64,000 bases of DNA from Tubulanus polymorphus (lineage: Eukaryota; Nemertea; Palaeonemertea; Tubulaniformes; Tubulanidae): the NCBI RefSeq assembly GCF_964204645.1, contig NC_134033.1, forward strand, positions 14,324,155 to 14,388,154. The letters run 5' to 3'. This document shows, piece by piece, positions 49,515-62,622 of the stretch. Made by a program: the position numbers and the translations under genes. Below the pieces are notes generated by a model. The model ran no database searches and had not been told where the DNA came from. It was given only the letters and a program-made list of their open reading frames with translations. Each line of letters begins with the position of its first letter. The stretch's first letter is position 1.

Positions 49515-52237
49515 AATAACTTAATATATATAGTACGTAGGTAAAAGACACAGAGGAATCGTGTGTCGACAATTCGAAATCTGGCGTGCTTTTTTTGTAA
49601 AGAGCATTCATTATACAACGCTTCAATGCAACGTGGGAATTTACCCGGCTACTTGTCTTCTTACTCTTGAAGCTGCTAATTCAGTTACCTGCACAAAAAT
49701 GGCAGAAATTAATTTGGTCAGAATTCTTGATTTCGTCCGGAATATCAGACCGCGTAACATAATCGGCGCAAATAGAGCGGTCTCTAAAAATGCATCTGCT
49801 AGACCATTCGTTGAATCATATTTATTTTTAAGTCGATACTATGCGCTTTACTAGATATTCATGACACTAGCGACGTACCATAAGCTTAAATATATGGGTA
49901 GAGCGTCATCGACCTTATCAAAATACCATATACTATACATAAACATACTATTTCATGTACTTTGATACTGATTGCTATTTAGAGATACGTAATATGTAAG
50001 GATAATACTAGCCTTTCTTAGTGATACGCCTTGTAAAATTTGTACATTAATTTGTTCATCATCAAGCTAGCATCAACATCTAATATAAGCAATAAACAAA
50101 GGTAGATAGATTTACCTGTATTTTCTATTATGAATCATGTATTAACCGAAGCAGCCACGTTTTGTAAAAAAAAACGCATATAGTGCACATGAATAAAAGT
50201 TGTATTAGTGTGTCATCCGATGTAGGAACTCATTGGGAATGTGCGTGAGCCACGACCTGGGGATACAAATAACGAAATCCTTACGATAAATAAACGAAAA
50301 GTCTACGATTAGTTGGTATGGTCCTACTGTGGTAATCGAAGATCTGCTAGGAGCGCTAGTATGCTTGATACTGTTAAAAACTAACTGGTTGTGTGGTTAC
50401 CTCCGATGCCACAGCATTTCGGCTGATCCATATGAACATTCAGGAAAAGGAAGCAACCGAAGTTCTGTGCCATATTTCGTTATTTCGATTTTCGTAAAAT
50501 CAAGTATTTCGCAGGATTTCGTTATTTGCTCATAGTATAACTCTTTACAAGGACTACTGTTATTAGGTGATAAAATTGATGTTTTATACAGTTGTGATAA
50601 GCAAGCAGATTGTTCAAAGTATAAGAACTGAATGTGCTGACGGTTTACTACTTTTAGTATGAAATGTGTCTCAATATTCTTTATAACTCTTGTAAAAAAT
50701 AAATGCCATGCTTATCAAAAATACTCGCCGTTTGTAGCTTTTTATCTCTTTTTTGCCAAGAACTCGAGTGATCAACTGGGACGGTGAACGAACTTGAATG
50801 CGGTGACGGTCTCGGTTGAGAAGGATCAACACAGTGCTTACGACTCAAATGGAGGGCCAATAACCACCAGAGGACAACATCATGATATGTAGTTTTCCGA
50901 CAACAATAATTCGTCATTGACGAATACAAACAACAATACGATGTTACCAACTCATTTATTTGACCCACTCATTCATTAAGGAAAACAATGAACACATTGC
51001 AGAGTTGAATAAGGCCTCCAACTGGTCTCGCCAATATTCGGTTTTCAGGGTTGGAGCTGTCTTAACAGAGTTTCTTCTTAATAGCCTTATCTGGCTTATC
51101 CCTGCCTTGACAAATGACACGTTCACGAACACTAGTAAAAGAGGTGTGGCTGGTATTCAATCAATGAAAAAAAGTCAACACGAAATGATGTAATGAACAA
51201 CCTGTGACGTATTTTAATGTGTGAAACACGTGCGGACATTTTTACACACTACTCAAAAAGTTCAGTCTGACCAGCTTCACGCAGCCAATGTTTACATTGC
51301 ATGCCACTTGTTTGTTTTGCCTCGTCGGGCAATAACAATGGAAACTCATAATCATCTGCAGAACAACTGAAGCTAAATGAAATTCATTGAATTCATTGAA
51401 TAATTCCCTTTTTGTCCAGTTTATGTTACAAAACAACGCGAATTCATATTCAAATCGAGAAAACGAATGCATTGTGGAAGTAAAGTAAACAAGTTGTTTA
51501 GCCAAAATCGAATGTTTAACTTGTTTAACTTGAAACGTTGGTAGTTAGTTATGTGCGTGGAAAGGCATAGCAACTAGAAATATTCACAGCACTACGGGTA
51601 AGCTTTATTTATCATTACTAATGTTCATGATTATTTTAATGATTGAAACTCACGAAGGTATCGATCTACAGTCTGGATCCACTCCACTTTTTGAAAGTGT
51701 ATGAAGTCTGGTGTGGAAAGTTATTTTTCCACTTGAAATATCTCATGTGACGTTCTGATCACGTGTAAAATGTGGATTATCAGTTTTCGTATTGAAAGTG
51801 CACTCATTGATGAAATATCTAATGTCTGGTAATTTTTTGTAGTTCATTTTTCGATTTGAAATATCTCGGTGAAGTTCTAAACACGTCACGTGAAGCGTGG
51901 ATTATCAGTTTTGACAGAGTGATAAAATGTCTAATGTCAATATATATCTTTGTGGGTTCATATTCTATTATCTCGAATGTCTCATAAATGAACGTGAACT
52001 GTTGAGTTGATCGTACACTTTGTAAGAAAGTCTGAGGACTGTGGGTCCAGGCAGAGATTGAAACACCTAAATAAAGAGAGCATAAACTTGCTGGAAAATC
52101 GTCCGAAATCGTAGATTTGAAGCGGCTTTGAATTTTAGGATTTATTCTTCACTTCCTATCAAAACAAACGATGCGAACGTCTTAAAAGATTTTTCTTTTC
52201 ATTCCGTTAAATAAGAGAAAATAAACCAACGAAAAAG
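49515..52237. other. Intergenic region before the kringle gene
   Basis: No supported exon. It holds a diverged tandem repeat (51690-51950). A possible noncoding 5' exon of the kringle gene may end at 51598 (cactacgg before gtaagc). The short open frames are unsupported. Confidence 0.5.
51690..51950. repeat. Diverged tandem repeat, two units of about 130 bp
   Basis: Both units share 'ttgaaatatctc', 'gttctRa', 'cacgt', 'gtggattatcagtttt', then 'tgaaatatctaatgtc' or 'taaaatgtctaatgtc'. Non-coding, upstream of the kringle gene. Confidence 0.6.
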
Positions 52238-55200
52238 ATGGCAAAACCTTTTTATCTAACGATGTTTGCATTGGTGACAGCGTACGGTATGTATACGATG
52301 CTCCCTTTACCAGGTCAACTCCTAAACATTAAGCCATTAAAGGCTGATTGGTTCAGCTTTATACAAAGGGCTGACCATATACAACCATAACTCGTATGCA
52401 TATATTGATAATCAAAATATTGATTGAAAATTCTGAAGATTTGATTTTCTTATTCTTTTCTTTATCCTTAACTTTGTGAAATGGATATAATTTTATGCGG
52501 ATAACATTGTTATTTCAAACAATACATCGACAACACTGACAACCTGGTATGTAGCGAAATAATTCGGCCCGTTCTAATCTTTCTCTCTAGTAGTATCAGC
52601 TGCGGGGCAGCCAGCAAATGAACCAGTTCGTGAACCAACAGTCAATCCGGTCAGGGAACCAGCGGTCGATTTAGTCGGCGAACCAGGACCGGTTTCGACA
52701 TCACCGCCGCAATCCGGTATCTTATCATCTTAATCATCCTCGATACGAAGTATATGACTTTGAAACCCGAGGCCAATAATCAATAGCTCGCAAACAAGAA
52801 ATCTTAGATTTAAGATCTTGTAGCCAATCTAATCGTTCATATGATTAAACTACTTTTTACTAGACCGTGATTTTAATGGTGAAAAGTTGGCATAATTAGC
52901 AGAATAACAACACTTAAACGTGGTGAAAGAACAATAAGATAACATAAGACATATAACATATATACCATAAGATAAAAACCCACTATATACAAATTCAAAT
53001 TAGGAGTGTTTTAAAATCGAGAAATAATCATAAAAGACTTTTAATTTAATTGTACATAGTTGGTTTTTATCTTATGTAGGCCTAATTGTTGTTCATCGTT
53101 TAGAATATGATATATTTTTCTTCATCACCGACAGTTCCAGCATTGGCTCCTTCGGTATGGAGCGAAACGACGAAAGCGCCACAGCGACCGAACGAGAACC
53201 AAGGAACGACTAGTCCTAAATTTCAAACAGACTTTCGATGTAAATCTATTATCATATTATCCACATTCTTCATATCCGTAATATCCACAATGATCTAGCG
53301 ATAAGTTCAAACATAATCGAGATGAAAATTTAAGCAGAGTGCGAAATGAATGACTAAGATGCTTTTTGATATGCGCTATTTGAATATTTCAAACAAGAAA
53401 AATGATATTCGCAGGTTTAATCTCTCATCGCAGACATATCTTCGAGATCTTCGCCAGTTGATAGTACGTTAACATGTACTTAATGTTTTTTTTCTCTACC
53501 GAACGATTCAAGCTTTGAAAATGATCGAAGCCGACAAGACAGAGAAAGGTAAGATAAATGAATAATCCATCGTTATACATTAATTTCATGCAACCTAAAA
53601 GATTATATCAGATTTGAAAACTGTAGCTCAACGACGCAGGTTAGGGGTTCTTTATTTCACTTGGGTACCGGTTACACTGCTGTGGCAAGCGGAATTTCAC
53701 CATGATCCTCCAGGTGTCGCTAGTGTACAATACGACGTCGACGATTAAAATCTAACAATAATTTCTCAAATTATATGCATTATATATGAAAATCGTGGCA
53801 CATACGAACTCTGAAGAATAATCAGAGTTTATTTTCGATGTGTGATTTGACCAATTTTTTGATTGGAAGTCTGAAAATTCAGATCAAAAACTAATTTTGA
53901 TCGAGTGCGTCTCATATATCAGTGGCGCCATCTAACGGAAAACTGGTAGAACTGACCTGGAACCAGCTACTGTCCACACCCATACAGAATTAGTACTTTC
54001 CAAAATTAAGAACATTTAGGGAATTAAAGAAAATTATTTGAACGGCCTTTTAGGTCAATTTAAATTTGCCTAAACGGTCTAAATGGGACGGGCGAATTTT
54101 GAATGAAGTGTCACTAGTTGGTCTGTTCTAAATTGATTGGTTGGACCAAATGTAGACCGTTCTAAATAAAATGGTGTAAATGCGGTTGTGATAAAGAATC
54201 AGATATTCGGAAAAATCACGCGGGATATTGCGCTAATCAATCAACCAATCGCATTTGACCGCTTATTTGTGGCACATGCCTGCGCGGTATCAACACAGAT
54301 TTCTCATTTCATCTTTGCATTCGTCAAATAATTACCCGACGCTGTTTACAGACTGTGACTGCGCCGACGAGCTGGTTAAACAACCCGACGACTGTATCGA
54401 TATGGTCAACGATCCAAAGGGAAAGAAATACAAGGGTGGAGCGACGACTTCGGAGAATGGTCATACTTGTCAGCGCTGGGACTCGCAGGAACCTAATCAA
54501 CACAATACTCCCGAAGACAGATTCCCGGATGGTGAGAACTTCACTTTTATCTCAACAAAACTTTAACTTAACTTTCCTTTGGCGCGATCTTGATGTTGGT
54601 TTCTTTCAATGAGGAATTGGTAAGTAGATATTTCAGAAATACTAGAAATATACTTTTTGAATGATTCAGATATTTCGTTTCAGAAAATAAAACGGCCGCG
54701 GAAAACTTTTGTCGCAATCCAAATGGTGATGAATTCCCCTGGTGCTTCGTTACGGACGCCGACGTTGGAAAAGATTACTGCGATATTCCAGAATGCCGTA
54801 AGCCTGAACCTATCGACAGATTTCGTTCGGTGGCTCGGGTGAATATTCGGCGTATATTTTTGTCTTTCAGCCGATGAGTGTCTTAGCGATCCGACGGGTA
54901 AATACTACGCCGGGCGAACGTCCGAGACAGAATCGGGAAGGAAGTGTCAACCGTGGGCGTTGTTGAGACCACATTCGCATATACTCGGCCAGTATTATTC
55001 TTACTTCCCCGAGAAAGACATAATAAAAGCCAAAGATTTTTGTCGCAACCCCGACCGATCGCCGAAACCGTGGTGTTTTACAATGGATCCGGATAAGAGG
55101 TGGGAATACTGCAATATCAAGCAGTGTCCAACTGGTAAGTATAATCGTGTCAAAATTGTATATGCCTAAGTCAGATCGCTGTTAGTCGGAAAATTAGAAT

Positions 55201-58200
55201 AGTCGGGTCTTGTAGTTGCCTGGTTAGTTAGTTTCCTCCACAGGTCAGGTTATCCTTATACGTACATAGAGTGATGATGACGTCCTTTATGCATGGTATA
55301 TTCAATTTGGTGTATTTGTTTTGTCAGTCAGAATTTTTCAGTAAATATCCCTAAATCCGGCTTCATACGACATACTTGTATAGTCGCCTTAAACTTAGCG
55401 GGGCATACTTTTCCCAACCGTTTCGATCCACGCAGGCAGTGTTCGTTTATCTTCGAATCAGCGTGACTAAGATATCACAAATGGCAATGTCGTTTATAAA
55501 CATCGCATTTCATATATTAGTTCAGTAAAAAACCGAATGTTGTTATATATAGCAGGAACAACTAGAATAATAGGTGCCGCCACTACAGTGCTACGTGAGC
55601 CAACGGACGCACCGATGGAGACAACCGTTACATCGAAACGTGAGTATACGGCTCCAAAAATCGATAAATCTCCGACAGGTGAGTGAAGCTGGTGATTGAC
55701 CGTTGAAAGGCTGTATAGCAAAAAGCCAAAGCCAAATTCAGACCGCGAGGCACCCGAACGAGTTAACTCCGGCGCTTTGGTAGGCGGAAAGTAACGATTG
55801 ACGCTACGTTTTGTTCAACATTAGGCAGTTATTCATAATCGACGTCAAGGTCGGCTGTCAGCTGACGTCGTGTGACGACAGCTTTTGTTGTTTACATCAT
55901 CGAGCACGACATGCCCTCATTGCCACTAGATGGCGAACTGGTCAGTACTAGCTGCTGTGACTTTATTCAAGACACTCTAATGCTGTCATACAGTCGTTTA
56001 AATGCACAGCGAACTTTTCAGGGAACACTAGCAATGGGCGATTTTAAAGAAAGTGAACAAATGGGAAAACATCAATACCATTGTAGAGTTTTAAACGACA
56101 GATGAAAAGTTCTTTAGAAATGTAGACAATCGCTATGTCAATCGAACCAAACCTGATATATAATTCCTCAACGAATCAGGCGTTTCTAATACTGCGTTCA
56201 AATACCAGGACCAGCATCGATGTATAAAATGTTTCTAATGCTGCTTCTATTTTTGTTTTTTCACCCTCAAGCTCCCGGATGTATAACCCCAGAGGGTGCA
56301 TACGACGGCTCTGTCTCGACCACTGTATCGGGATTCACGTGCCAGAGATGGGATTCCCAGCAGCCGCATAAACATATCTATGCAAACCACCCGAACTTTT
56401 TTCCTGGTAAAACAATTTCTGAAAATGAGAACTATTGCCGCAATCCTTTTCCAAAGTATTCGGAAACTGCTTGGTGTCATACGACTGATAGATGGTTGCT
56501 ATGGGAGTTTTGCAATGTCACCGAATGCGAGCCACCGAAGAAACCAAAGCCAGGTATAGACACGGTTTGCAACCTAAGAATAGCTGATTGTGCTGTTCTT
56601 GGCTAGCATCGATAGTTACACTTAAAAACAAGAAAACAAAATGGAAAGTTTATTATAGACACCTTGAAAAAGAACACACGCAGTGCTTCGGCGAAAATAT
56701 ATACATAGTATAAATCATATGATATAGATAATGACCAACTAAGTAATTTGGATTTGAATTTATCGATGATTGATCGCCAAACAGTCTAACCCCGATATTG
56801 ATAACGTATACTACAAGTCTTAAACATTCAGATTCATAATTGTGAATTTTGGCGTCTATTTTGTAATTGAATAAATATGTCATCAATTTCACAACTCCTA
56901 TTTCCAACGGCTTTTGATAACTTGTTATTTTGAAACGCCGATATTGATGACGTAAAGCACATCGACTCACACAGAACCCCTTGAATAACGTATATTACTA
57001 GATGTATGTATATATTGTGTAACGGTTTTTACGGCGTCAAAAATGTTTTGGCACTATTCAAAACCTGCTGCCAGATAGATAGATGATGGTAATAACGTGA
57101 GAGTTCATAATCTTTTATTTGCTATTTCTGTCAGGTCCCGAGTGCAAGAAAACCGCCGACGGATTAGATTACAAAGGAGTCCAGTCGAAAACGAAGAGCG
57201 GTAAATCGTGCCAGCTTTGGCTAGCCAATTACCCGCACGCAAAGAATTTGCATAAAATGTATAATAATTTTCCCGAAAAATCATTGAAACTGGCGGAAAA
57301 TTACTGCAGGAATCCGGACAAAAGTTCGACCGGACCTTGGTGCTACACTATGGATTCGACGACCGAAAAGGAAACATGTGGCATACCGGACTGTCCAGGT
57401 AATATTGACATTGTTTAAACTTTCTTCCCTGTAAGATTATTATCGATAAGTCATGTTTTTCGTAATGGTTTCGTCAAGCTGTGGGCAGCTCCTTTTCGAG
57501 TCCCTATAGCTTTCCAAAAGATTCTTTGCAAGAATCCTTAAGAATGCTGGAGGTACTAAATACAGCAACAACCCGCGATAAGTTGGTTAGATTTAACCAG
57601 GAGATACATAGTTGACGTAGTGACAATCAAAGTATATTTTTAGTATGTACCCTGGTAATGTATTGGATGGTTATCGTAAACAATCGTTTGGCCAACACTG
57701 TCCCGTGGTATCGATTGGGTTAACCTGGATAAATACAGGATACATACCTTGATGACAATGCAGTCTTGAGTGTCAGTGTTCCACATGTGAATTGAAATGA
57801 ACGATTTGGACAACTGGGATTGATAATATTAAAACGTGGTGACCTCGGGAGAAGACGAATGCGAAACGATGTCATTTTTTTCTATCATTCGATTTCTGAA
57901 TGATATTTCAGAATGCAAGGAGACGAAGAAGGGTTTGAAATACATGGGTGAAACAGAGTACTCATTTTCCGGAATGCGATGCAAGAAATGGTCGACACGG
58001 AATTTCGATGGTGACAATTTTCCAGAAGGGGATGTGGCAGATGCAAAGAACTATTGCCGAAATCCTGATGGGAAGGACGAAGGTCCGTGGTGCTTCATCG
58101 GTCAAACTGACGACGATTGGGAATACTGTTTTGTTCCATATTGCAATCCACCAATGCCACCAGTGCCCGGTAAGCACGTGGTCCATACATTTCATAATCT

Positions 58201-61200
58201 GATGAAAGTGACTAAAACTGAATAATTCATCCGATCAATTCAGATTGATAACTTGCAATATTCATTCCATTTATTAGGATTGAAAGTGAAGTATTGCTTC
58301 TAACGAAATGGTTTATTTTCATATAGATATTTACACAATTAATGAATGTAAAGTAAAATAGAAACAAAACTCCGGTTAGAAATTAGAGATGTAATAGTAT
58401 CAGATGAAGGAATACTTTCTAGAGACAGCTTATACAAATGAAAATATTTTTACGTTTTTGTCATGATGTCATTTTTTCTATAAGTTCACTTTGTTTTTGT
58501 TCTTTTTCATTATCTTGTTCTCTTCGTTTTTTTTTTCTCATGAGGGTGATACATAACACAAGCACCAAGCTTTCTTTGTACCGTTCTCGCTTGCTTTTTC
58601 CTACATTCTATATTTACAGTTTGATAATAATAATAATAATAATTATTATTATAATAGTAATAATATAATAACCATCAGATGAAACAAAAAGAAAATAAGA
58701 TAAAGAGAAAAACTAAAAAGGGAAGTAAGGAAAACCATCCAATACGGAACGATTACTATGATCTTGTATTCTGAATTCACACTTGAATTACACGAAGCTA
58801 GAACAGGGAGTTTGGCTAAACGGTTCTTATAAAGTAAGACTGCATTTTTTTCTTTGCAGGTAGGGAATGCTACGAAGATAACGGCAAGTCATATACGGGC
58901 AGTTCTATGGAAACCCGTACCGGCAAATGGTGCCAGTCGTGGATGGAACAAGTACCACATCGACACGGATATTCAAATGCGAATGATTTTCCAGATGAAT
59001 CGCTGTATGACGCCTCTAATTACTGCAGGAATCCCGACAACAGTGAAGATGGTCCGTGGTGTTTCACAACGGAATCCGATGTCAGGAAAGAGTTTTGTGA
59101 CGTTCCAGAATGCAAAGGTAAGTAGACCATCGTCGAACGATAAATAATATCATTAGCTGTGATCGCAAGAGGTTTTTTTACCCTGCAAAACCGTTCACAA
59201 CCGCCAAACGCATCGTTTCTGTATGACACGATTTAAAAAGTTGGGCAAGTTCCGTGCAAAATCTCAGTTAGGATAGATAATCCGCGTGAAGGCTAACTTG
59301 CTCCGCAAATGACGCATTCGCCGCTTGACGGAACATGTTTCAATGCTGAGTCAGCGGTTTACGTGTGATAGTACTCTCTTATTAGGAATACCTGCCAGAT
59401 TTGACCCCAGGCCACTTTCACCTCCTCCCCCGGTAGGGATTCATTTGAACCTGATGGCGCGCTACGGTACGAAACCATGCAACACTAGCCTGAGCAGCTT
59501 TGATGATGTCATTTTTTGCCTTGCGTTTTCCATTTATAGTTATATGTATAGTTATAGTGTAAAATTAGCCTCAGCGATCATACAGCAGGCGATTTGATTG
59601 GCGCCGCGAGTTTTCGTGCGGCAAACCTGCGCATGTACCTGCGCACGCGGTCTAGTGTGACAGGTTTTCGAGTGTAGCGATGCCATTGGGTTCGAATCCC
59701 TGCCGAGGGAGGATGTTTTGACCCAGTTTTGACCCATCGTCTGCATGTGATTGCAGAAAATGGAAGTTAAGTAAAACTATCAAAAACTAAATTGAATGCG
59801 CATTAATATTGCGATTTTTCCGTGTACCTCGTAGTATGATATATAACCAAACTCACGCGGCTATCTTTGGTTGAATTCGGATACGGGATACGGATTTATT
59901 GATCAATTCTAGATTGCAAGGACAACTTAAAAGGCCACGATTACATCGGCAACAAGACGGAAACTGTGTCCGGCTTCACTTGTGATTTTTGGATCAACCA
60001 CGCCATCACGGTAGATTCGTCGAAGTTTCCGTATGAGGATCTCGATGCTGCTAAGAACTACTGTCGTAACCCAACCGATCAACCCGAGGGTCCGTGGTGT
60101 TACGTCAACCACCAGACTTTAGTATGGGAATATTGTTTAGTGAAACTTTGCAAGAAGCCTGACGAGCCGAGTAAGTAAGAAGCATATATCCTTGTTGGTA
60201 GAAGCAGGGCAACTACTGTTGACACCACGTTTCGGCTCTTGTAGTTCGAAGTTTTGTATATTTATTTCAGTTCGATGTTTATAATTTCTTATAGCTTTTC
60301 AACTCTGTATTGTGCTGCCACCTATCGTTCTTCTTATTTTCCGGTTTTATCACGTCATTTTGGGGTAGCCACATTTGAACGCAGCTGGTTTTGGTTGTAG
60401 CGATATCTTGTCAAAAAAAGCTTTGTTGTCCCAAACGTCTTTGCGTCTTGGTTGAAATTAATGGTCGAATAGACAGTTTGGACGTTGAGAAAAATTCAGT
60501 TTTGGTTGTCAGTAGCAACAACAACTTTTGAGGCATATTCCACAGAAAGCTTCCACCCTCTATGGCCCTATGAGATCACTATATTGCCTTTGTAATGACT
60601 TGCTTTCGTGCTAATTTTGCTTTTAGCTGATGAATGTAAAACGGACGAGCAAGGCTCCGATTACGAAGGGCCCGTTAACGAGGGCAAGATCGGGGGTAAA
60701 AAGGTCGAATGTCAAATGTGGATTGCGCAACATCCGAACAGACATTCGCGACGTGGCGATAGGTTCCCCGAGGGCAGCCTGTTCCTCGCCAAAGACTACT
60801 GCCGCAATCCGGACAACGACCCTAAAGGACCGTGGTGTTACAGTCTTGATGCGCCTTACGGTAAGGCTCATTGCGATATCGAAACATGCCCGACAACACC
60901 TGTGACAACAGAGAAAACGGTGACTGAAGTGACGACTCCGCCGCCTGTCGACTGTAAGTAGCTAAACTGACAGAAAAGATCAGTCATGAATAAGTATGTT
61001 AATATGTAAGTGGATATGCAAAGTGGAAATCACACGACTTGCTTGCCAATGGGGTTCTAGGTTGGAAGTGCATGGCTCTTCAAGCTCGACCGATCCACTA
61101 AAAGCTTTAGGTTTACTAGGTTTAAGAAGCTTCTTCACACATTCCAGTAGAACATCGTCTTGTTAATAATCTAACGATCAAATCTTTTATTTCTTATGAC

Positions 61201-62577
61201 TCAGGTGCCGCTTATATGGAGGCAGACTACGGTACGTTTCTTTTGCAATTAGAAAATAACTGTTTCAACATTTCAAAAATGAATACCTCGTTACACTTGA
61301 GATCGAATTTCATCATCAAAAGATGTCGTGTTGAAGACGATCATCTAAATCATAAATTCATGATGAGGATTTTTTAAGAATTACGTTACAATAAAGTGTA
61401 ATCAGCCGAAGTTTAGACGCTGAATATCTTGTCGAATCGTTTAAACAATTTTTCAGCATTGGTTAGGCAACGTTCGAATCGCGGAAAGAAGAAAAATCTT
61501 CAGTGCGTTTTTCCGTTTACCTATCGAGGTAAACAATACCACAGTTGTATCCTGCACTTTTCCAAAAAACCATGGTGCGCCGTGACTGCCGATTACGACA
61601 TGGACAGGTTGTGGAAATATTGCTCGGGTAAAATTAAACTTATACGTATTACGTCGTACCAAACCCGAGCCAAATTTTATCACGGGACAAAGCGATTGCG
61701 ATTACAAAGCGTTTGAACTTGCTCCAGACTTACTTCGCTTTATTTGAACATTGTTGAGTATCGAGTGAGTGGTTTAAGTGTGAACGCGCTCTCTAATTCG
61801 GCACGGGCCAAATTTGACTCGGGCCTATGATCTGTGCCAATTTGGCCCGGGCCAAATCGGCGTCTCCGTGTGATCACGGCTTAAGATAACCATGTCTGTA
61901 TTATGATCGTTCCATCCCTGAACCGTCTATCTGGCTGAATTATACACGATCCGAAGAAATGCATTAATTTTTTATCTTGTTTTCTACTTTTTCCTTCAAG
62001 CCACCTCTATCATATTAGATGCTCAAAATCATCCTTTTAAGGCTTTGGTCTACACAGAAGCCTTCATTTTTCTCTTTATATGATTTTTTTCCGTTGAAAC
62101 ATTTTTCAAGTGGGACGACGTTATATACGCATCGTCCGAACTATCAATTGTGTGATGGCGCTGATCACACACGCGATTAACTTCTAATATGACGTGTCTG
62201 TCGAAATAATCATGAAATAATCATGAAATTATGGTTAATACGAAATTCGGTTAGTTTTATTTTCCCACGGACATCGAACTAACGGGGTTTGACTGTATAT
62301 CCTAATATTCACGTCGCGAAATAGCAACTGATTATGAATTTATTCAGATCGTATGCCTCGTTATTGTAGATTACACATTAACCATTCACGGAGGATCAGA
62401 TCCTACAGCGTCTAAATGCAGACTGCCTTTCATGTACCTAAATACCGAATATAAGGTTTGTCTCTCCTACCACGGCGAGGAGCCTTGGTGCGGGACAACT
62501 TACAACTTTGACGTCGACAAAAAATGGGCGTACTGTAAAGGTAAGCCGGTTATTATGCCATTTTGATTAATTGGAGT

Positions 62578-62622
<45 letters not shown>

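Noticed and set aside
49561-49854. 97-codon plus-strand frame after the Ig/FnIII stop
   Set aside because: It lies in the 3' flank after two poly(A) signals, with no family motif or splice support.
62348-62369. Acceptor tattcag for the second FN2 exon
   Set aside because: That reading hits a stop before the FN2 motif. The acceptor at 62369 gives an open frame through the domain.
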